A DNA stretch of 32,976 nt from the NCBI GenBank assembly GCA_007123265.1, contig SKLK01000159.1, positions 1 through 32,976 of the forward strand. Direction: 5' to 3'. Position 1 is the stretch's first letter, and each line of letters begins with the position of its first letter. Position numbers and translations under genes: made by a program. This document shows, piece by piece, positions 28,854 to 32,976 of the stretch. Origin of the DNA: Kiritimatiellia bacterium. GTDB taxonomy: Bacteria; Verrucomicrobiota; Kiritimatiellia; SLAD01. The notes beneath the pieces were generated by a model, which was not told the DNA's origin, did no database searches, and worked only from the letters and a program-made list of their open reading frames with translations.

Positions 28854-29795
28854 TCACGATCCCGGTTCGCGCGGGGGTGGGGGCGGATGGACCGTAAAGG
28901 TCGTCTCCTTTTCCGCCGTTTGCCCGCTGACCTGATCGGTCAACCGGACCCAGACCCGGTACTCACCGGGGTCAATCCGGCGTGTCGGCTGGAGTGGGTA
29001 GGAGGAATAGAAATCGCGGCGCGGGCTTAAGCCTCGCTCAATCAAGGATACCGAGGTGTCCATCAATGGCTCCGAGCGGCCAATATCTTCCCGGTACAAC
29101 ACAATCCGCTTCGTCAGTTGATAGACCTTGCGCTCGTCGGTGCGTGTTTCCGGGCGCGGATTGACCAGTTCGGTGTAGACATAGATATGCGGCACATGCC
29201 GCGGCAGAATGGGGATATCAGGTAACCGGTCGAATTGGCCGAACCCGCTCACGTGCCGCACCAGTTCGATGCGTGGAATCGCGAAGCGATCGATGGGTTC
29301 GGGGTACAGGGCCGGGTCTTCGCGGGACAGGCGACCGCTCGCATCTGTCGTATCCCGTTCCGTGGAATCGATACCGGCGGCTGGAGGGTAGGGTGGATCG
29401 GACTGCGGGTGGACCTTGTGGCGCCAGAAAAGCGGCACAATCAAGAAAATCAGCGTTACATTCAAGATCACCAGCAAGGCGATGGTTACCACCAGCCAGC
29501 GTGAACGGCTGGGCTGGGACAGGTTAACCGATGGGGCGTCGGACGACTCAGGCGCGGTGTCTAGTGGCTCCGGTTGCGCAGCGGGCAGGGGGGCTGGCGA
29601 ATGCGCCGGTTCAGGATCAGGCGTGTTGGACGCGCCGGATTTCGGCACCCGCAATCTGGACTTAGGTGGCCGATTGACCGGACCAACTGCAGGTGAGGAG
29701 GGCGAGTCCTGCAGCAGGCGGTCAATAATTTTGGGCGGCGCCAGATGCCCCGCATCCCAGGCCGGCGGTTGTGACTGGGATTGATCGGGGACCAT
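28854..29795 (-). CDS. Hypothetical bitopic membrane protein: Pro-rich N-terminal tail, one TM, C-terminal beta-sandwich-like domain
   Basis: 313 aa; TM WLVVTIALLVILNVTLIFLIVPLFW at about aa 100-124; Pro-rich tails; C-terminal GEYRVWVRLTDQVSGQTAEKETTFTV resembles Ig/CARDB-like beta strands. Confidence 0.7.
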   Translation of the reverse strand: MVPDQSQSQPPAWDAGHLAPPKIIDRLLQDSPSSPAVGPVNRPPKSRLRVPKSGASNTPDPEPAHSPAPLPAAQPEPLDTAPESSDAPSVNLSQPSRSRWLVVTIALLVILNVTLIFLIVPLFWRHKVHPQSDPPYPPAAGIDSTERDTTDASGRLSREDPALYPEPIDRFAIPRIELVRHVSGFGQFDRLPDIPILPRHVPHIYVYTELVNPRPETRTDERKVYQLTKRIVLYREDIGRSEPLMDTSVSLIERGLSPRRDFYSSYPLQPTRRIDPGEYRVWVRLTDQVSGQTAEKETTFTVHPPPPPREPGS

Positions 29796-29821
29796 AAGTT
29801 TGTATCGTGCGTGGCCGCGAT

Positions 29822-30373
29822 TTACCAGCGGAACAGGAGCCCAAGATTGGCGCCAATGCCGTCCAATTTAGCGTCGACCTTTCCAAAACCTTCGACCTCT
29901 TTCAACGTCACGGCTGTATATTTCGCTTCGCCAAAGATGGAAATGGTATCGGATAGTTGAAATTCTGCGCCAAGAATCCCGTAAAAGCCAAACTCGTTAT
30001 CTGCTGTCAAGGTCTCCGATTCACCGCCGGCTTTGACTTCAGCACCGAACATGTAGTAGCCGATGCCTCCACCCACATAGGGGTTAAACGTCTCCCCGGG
30101 CATCAACGAAAAGACCGCACCAACCTCAAGGGGCAGGGTGTTGAGGCGCAATGAAAAGCCTCCGTCATCTTCTTCAAAGGTTAACCAGCTTGCCCGCAGC
30201 TCGATTTTCAGGTTTGGGTTGAGACCGAATTGTGCTTTGGCGCCCCCGCCGAGGAACGATTCGTCCGGATCCTTGGGATCCCAATATGAACCGAAGACGC
30301 CGATTCCGAAGCCAGCCAAGGCTGTTTGTGCGGTCATCGCTACCACGACCATCATGATTGTCCATATTTTCAT
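29822..30373 (-). CDS. Outer-membrane beta-barrel protein
   Basis: Signal peptide MKIWTIMMVVVAMTAQTALA; alternating amphipathic strands (NPYVGGGIGYYMFGAEV, EFGFYGILGAEFQLSDTISIFGEAKYTAV), terminal ...LLFRW aromatic end. Confidence 0.8.
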   Translation of the reverse strand: MKIWTIMMVVVAMTAQTALAGFGIGVFGSYWDPKDPDESFLGGGAKAQFGLNPNLKIELRASWLTFEEDDGGFSLRLNTLPLEVGAVFSLMPGETFNPYVGGGIGYYMFGAEVKAGGESETLTADNEFGFYGILGAEFQLSDTISIFGEAKYTAVTLKEVEGFGKVDAKLDGIGANLGLLFRW

Positions 30374-30582
30374 TTTGATCTCCTCGTTTCTCGTTGTTGG
30401 CATGCCATGCTACAGTATGTAGCCTCACCCCCTCATGGTAGGGAGGGCGATAGACCAAAGTCAAGACCGTCGCGTATCGAAAATCGGTTCATACGGTTCC
30501 CCACGCGGACCTGTAACGAGATTCTATGCTCGACTTTTCTGGACGACTCAAGCTTTTGCTGGAACTCATCTGGCGGCTGCCT

Positions 30583-31998
30583 TCAGTCAGGCTTTGAAAG
30601 CAGACCGAATTGTGCGATGCCCAAGACCACCCAGCCCGACATTACAATAAATGTGAAGATGAGGATCGGAACCGGGCCGAATTGTGCAATCAACGGCAGC
30701 GATGCCGCTGTGAATAGGCCCCCGCCGACCACCGGCTCGAATAGCAATTGTTTGTAGCCGAAACTGTGCATCGCGCCGGTGCGGTTTTGGGGATCGGTCA
30801 TGCGGATTAGGAGCAGGCCGATCACGGTCATGCCCATACACTGGCCAAAGTTGGCCAGCCCATACGGGACCCAGTGTTTTTTGAACAAACGAGGCGCCAA
30901 CCAGATGAACATCGCCACATTCCAAAGGATCCCCGCGACGGCGAGTACCATGAACGGCCCGAATTGGGCGCCGATTGCAGCCAGTGAGATAGTGGCTAAT
31001 GCCGATACAATCAGCACATCCAAGGCCGTGCCTGACACGCGATTCACCAATTGACGATCCACGCGCTGGCCGAGGCCCGAGTAATCCAGTCCCAACTGGA
31101 GCAGCACGCCGCCGATCATCGCCAGCGGGAAGAGTGGAATGTGGCGCATCAGTTCGAGCCCACCCGACGCACCCCAGGTCACCGCCTCTAGTCCCATCAG
31201 GCCTTGATGCAGCAACCAGCCGATGCCAATCGCGATACCGATATAGCCCAGGTGCACGGAGAGCGGATCGATCATGTGCCGATTGCCGCTCGTTGAAACT
31301 TCATCTTTCTCGCGCTCATCGTGTTCGGCCATTTGCTCGCGATCTGCTTCCGACAATTCACCCGGCGCTTTGAGGTGCCCTTTGCGGACCGCCCAATTGA
31401 CGAGCACGGTACCGATCAATACACCGGCCACGACACCGATGGTGGCCAGGCCCAAGGCGAGGTCGGCGCCACTCTCGAAGCCCAATTCAGCGAAGGTATC
31501 CGCCAATCCCGCAGCCGTGCCGTGTCCGCCCTCGAAGCTGATTTCGATCAGCGCACCGGACAGCGGGCTGATTCCCCAGATGGGCCCGAGCAAAAGCAGA
31601 AAGAGAGTCAGTCCCACTACATATTGTCCCCAGGCGATGATCTGCCCATGCACCACCATCGGTCCGGCGTCCCGCCAGATTGTGCGCGGCGGCGCAATGG
31701 ATTTGCCAATGAACAGGGCGGCAAAAACGACATTGATGAGGAGGCTGGGCAATCGGGACCAGACATCCATCAGGGCTTGGGGAAATAGACCATCTGCCAG
31801 CCGCACGTCCTCCCCGCCCAACGCAACCACTATGCGACCCAAAATTTCAGGACCAACAACCAGGGCAATTCCCCCGGCTAAGATAGAGCTGGGCAGATAC
31901 AAGTTCTGGAAGAGCTTCACATTCGCCCTCAGTAGCTTGCCGGCCAGCAGTAAAATGGTGATCAACACCATCGCCCAAAACACATCGTTCATCGTCAT
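30583..31998 (-). CDS. Sodium/glutamate symporter family protein (GltS-like)
   Basis: MNDVFWAMVLITILLLAGKLLRANVKLFQNLYLPSSILAGGIALVVGPEILG, GPIWGISPLSGALIEISFEGGHGTAAGLADTF; hydrophobic 471-aa protein. Confidence 0.82.
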   Translation of the reverse strand: MTMNDVFWAMVLITILLLAGKLLRANVKLFQNLYLPSSILAGGIALVVGPEILGRIVVALGGEDVRLADGLFPQALMDVWSRLPSLLINVVFAALFIGKSIAPPRTIWRDAGPMVVHGQIIAWGQYVVGLTLFLLLLGPIWGISPLSGALIEISFEGGHGTAAGLADTFAELGFESGADLALGLATIGVVAGVLIGTVLVNWAVRKGHLKAPGELSEADREQMAEHDEREKDEVSTSGNRHMIDPLSVHLGYIGIAIGIGWLLHQGLMGLEAVTWGASGGLELMRHIPLFPLAMIGGVLLQLGLDYSGLGQRVDRQLVNRVSGTALDVLIVSALATISLAAIGAQFGPFMVLAVAGILWNVAMFIWLAPRLFKKHWVPYGLANFGQCMGMTVIGLLLIRMTDPQNRTGAMHSFGYKQLLFEPVVGGGLFTAASLPLIAQFGPVPILIFTFIVMSGWVVLGIAQFGLLSKPD

Positions 31999-32148
31999 AC
32001 TTCACTCCTGACTATTTCTGCTGTGTATCGTACTTCAAGCACTCCAATGGCTAAAGCACGATTCATGGCCAATCATCATGGTTGACTTGATCGGCCTTGG
32101 ATAGTACTTCTCTCCCCGCCACAAGAGGAAGGCTCAAGGGGGACTCAT

Positions 32149-32976
32149 ATGATCGATAACATCATCATCTTCGGATATTTGCTGATTATTCTCGCCATAG
32201 GGCTCTGGTCTGGCCGTCATATCGGCAGCATGGAGCAGTTTTCGGTGGCGGGACGATCTTTTACATCGCTGGTTATTTTTGCCACCTTGTCCGCCTCATT
32301 TATCGGCGGCGGCTTCTCCATCGGGAATGCGGAAAAAGTCTTTATTTTCGGCCTGGCGAATGTTGTTGCGCTTTGGGGGTTTAGCTTAAAGGAGATCATG
32401 GTGGCGACCTTCATCGCGCCCCGCATGGACCGTTTTCAGGACGTGATCTCTGTGGGCGATATTATGCGCCACGATTATGGGACGGTGGGCAAGGTCATCA
32501 CCGGTATCTTTTCACTACTTCTGTGCGCAGGTATCGTTGGCGCGCAGGTCGGAGGAATTGGTTACATCTTTAATGTGTTCCTCGGCATTCCGCACACATG
32601 GGGCATCCTGATCGGATGCGGTATTGTCATCACGTACACGACCGTCGGTGGGATGCGCGCTATTGTTTTCACGGATATCGTCCAGTTCGTTGCCTTGGCC
32701 ATAGCGATTCCGGTCACCTTATATTTAGGGGTTCAGCAAATCGGTGGCTGGCAAGCATTGCGTGAGGTCGTGCCGCCAGAGCACTTCACCGTTCCCGGGC
32801 CCGAATTCACAACGCTCGCCTTCATCTCCCTTTTTCTCACCTTTTTGCTGGGCGAAACATTGGTGCCGCCTTATATGCAGCGCTTGTATATCGGCAAGAA
32901 TGCACAGCATACTGCGCGCGGAACGCTCTTGAGCGGGCTTTTTTCTATTCCCTTCTTCGCAATAACCGGATGTATC
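32149..32976 (+). CDS. Sodium:solute symporter (SSS family), partial at the window edge
   Basis: ATG at 32149 preceded by AAGGGGGA; open to the window end: MIDNIIIFGYLLIILAIGLWSGRHIGSMEQFSVAGRSFTSLVIFATLSASFIGGGFSIGNAEK...TYTTVGGMRAIVFTDIVQF. Absent from the ORF track because no stop lies in the window. Confidence 0.88.
   Translation, partial: MIDNIIIFGYLLIILAIGLWSGRHIGSMEQFSVAGRSFTSLVIFATLSASFIGGGFSIGNAEKVFIFGLANVVALWGFSLKEIMVATFIAPRMDRFQDVISVGDIMRHDYGTVGKVITGIFSLLLCAGIVGAQVGGIGYIFNVFLGIPHTWGILIGCGIVITYTTVGGMRAIVFTDIVQFVALAIAIPVTLYLGVQQIGGWQALREVVPPEHFTVPGPEFTTLAFISLFLTFLLGETLVPPYMQRLYIGKNAQHTARGTLLSGLFSIPFFAITGCI

Noticed and set aside
32725-32932. Small ORFs inside the 3' part of the SSS transporter on both strands
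   Set aside because: Out of frame or antisense to the strongly supported symporter reading frame.

Overview
This 33 kb window reads as contiguous, gene-dense chromosome. It has 21 protein-coding genes I can support, with no rRNA, tRNA, CRISPR array, transposase or integrase recognised. Left part (+ strand): a eukaryote-like (type 2) isoleucyl-tRNA synthetase, NADP-type isocitrate dehydrogenase, a stand-alone heptose-1-phosphate adenylyltransferase (rfaE2 type), hldD and an AI-2E family permease. Next (- strand): a tiny membrane ORF behind leuS, leuS, and an AddA/AddB-like helicase-nuclease pair. Then (+): era and an overlapping TMTC-like TPR membrane protein. Then a long same-strand run (-): gltS-like symporter, beta-barrel OMP, bitopic membrane protein, 1042-aa GYF_2/coiled-coil protein, two bactofilins (one with a zinc ribbon), a two-lobed aspartyl-protease-like lipoprotein and potABCD. 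At the right edge a + strand sodium:solute symporter runs off the window; the ORF track does not list it. The most interesting parts are (i) the bactofilin / GYF_2-coiled-coil / bitopic-protein cluster at 24.1-29.8 kb, a possible uncharacterised cytoskeletal or envelope scaffold, and (ii) the 516-bp leuS-addA intergenic region, which carries palindromic repeat-like elements resembling dispersed repeats I recall from PVC-group genomes. Overall content suggests a Gram-negative, PVC-like bacterium (possibly Kiritimatiellota/Verrucomicrobiota), but that is inference.
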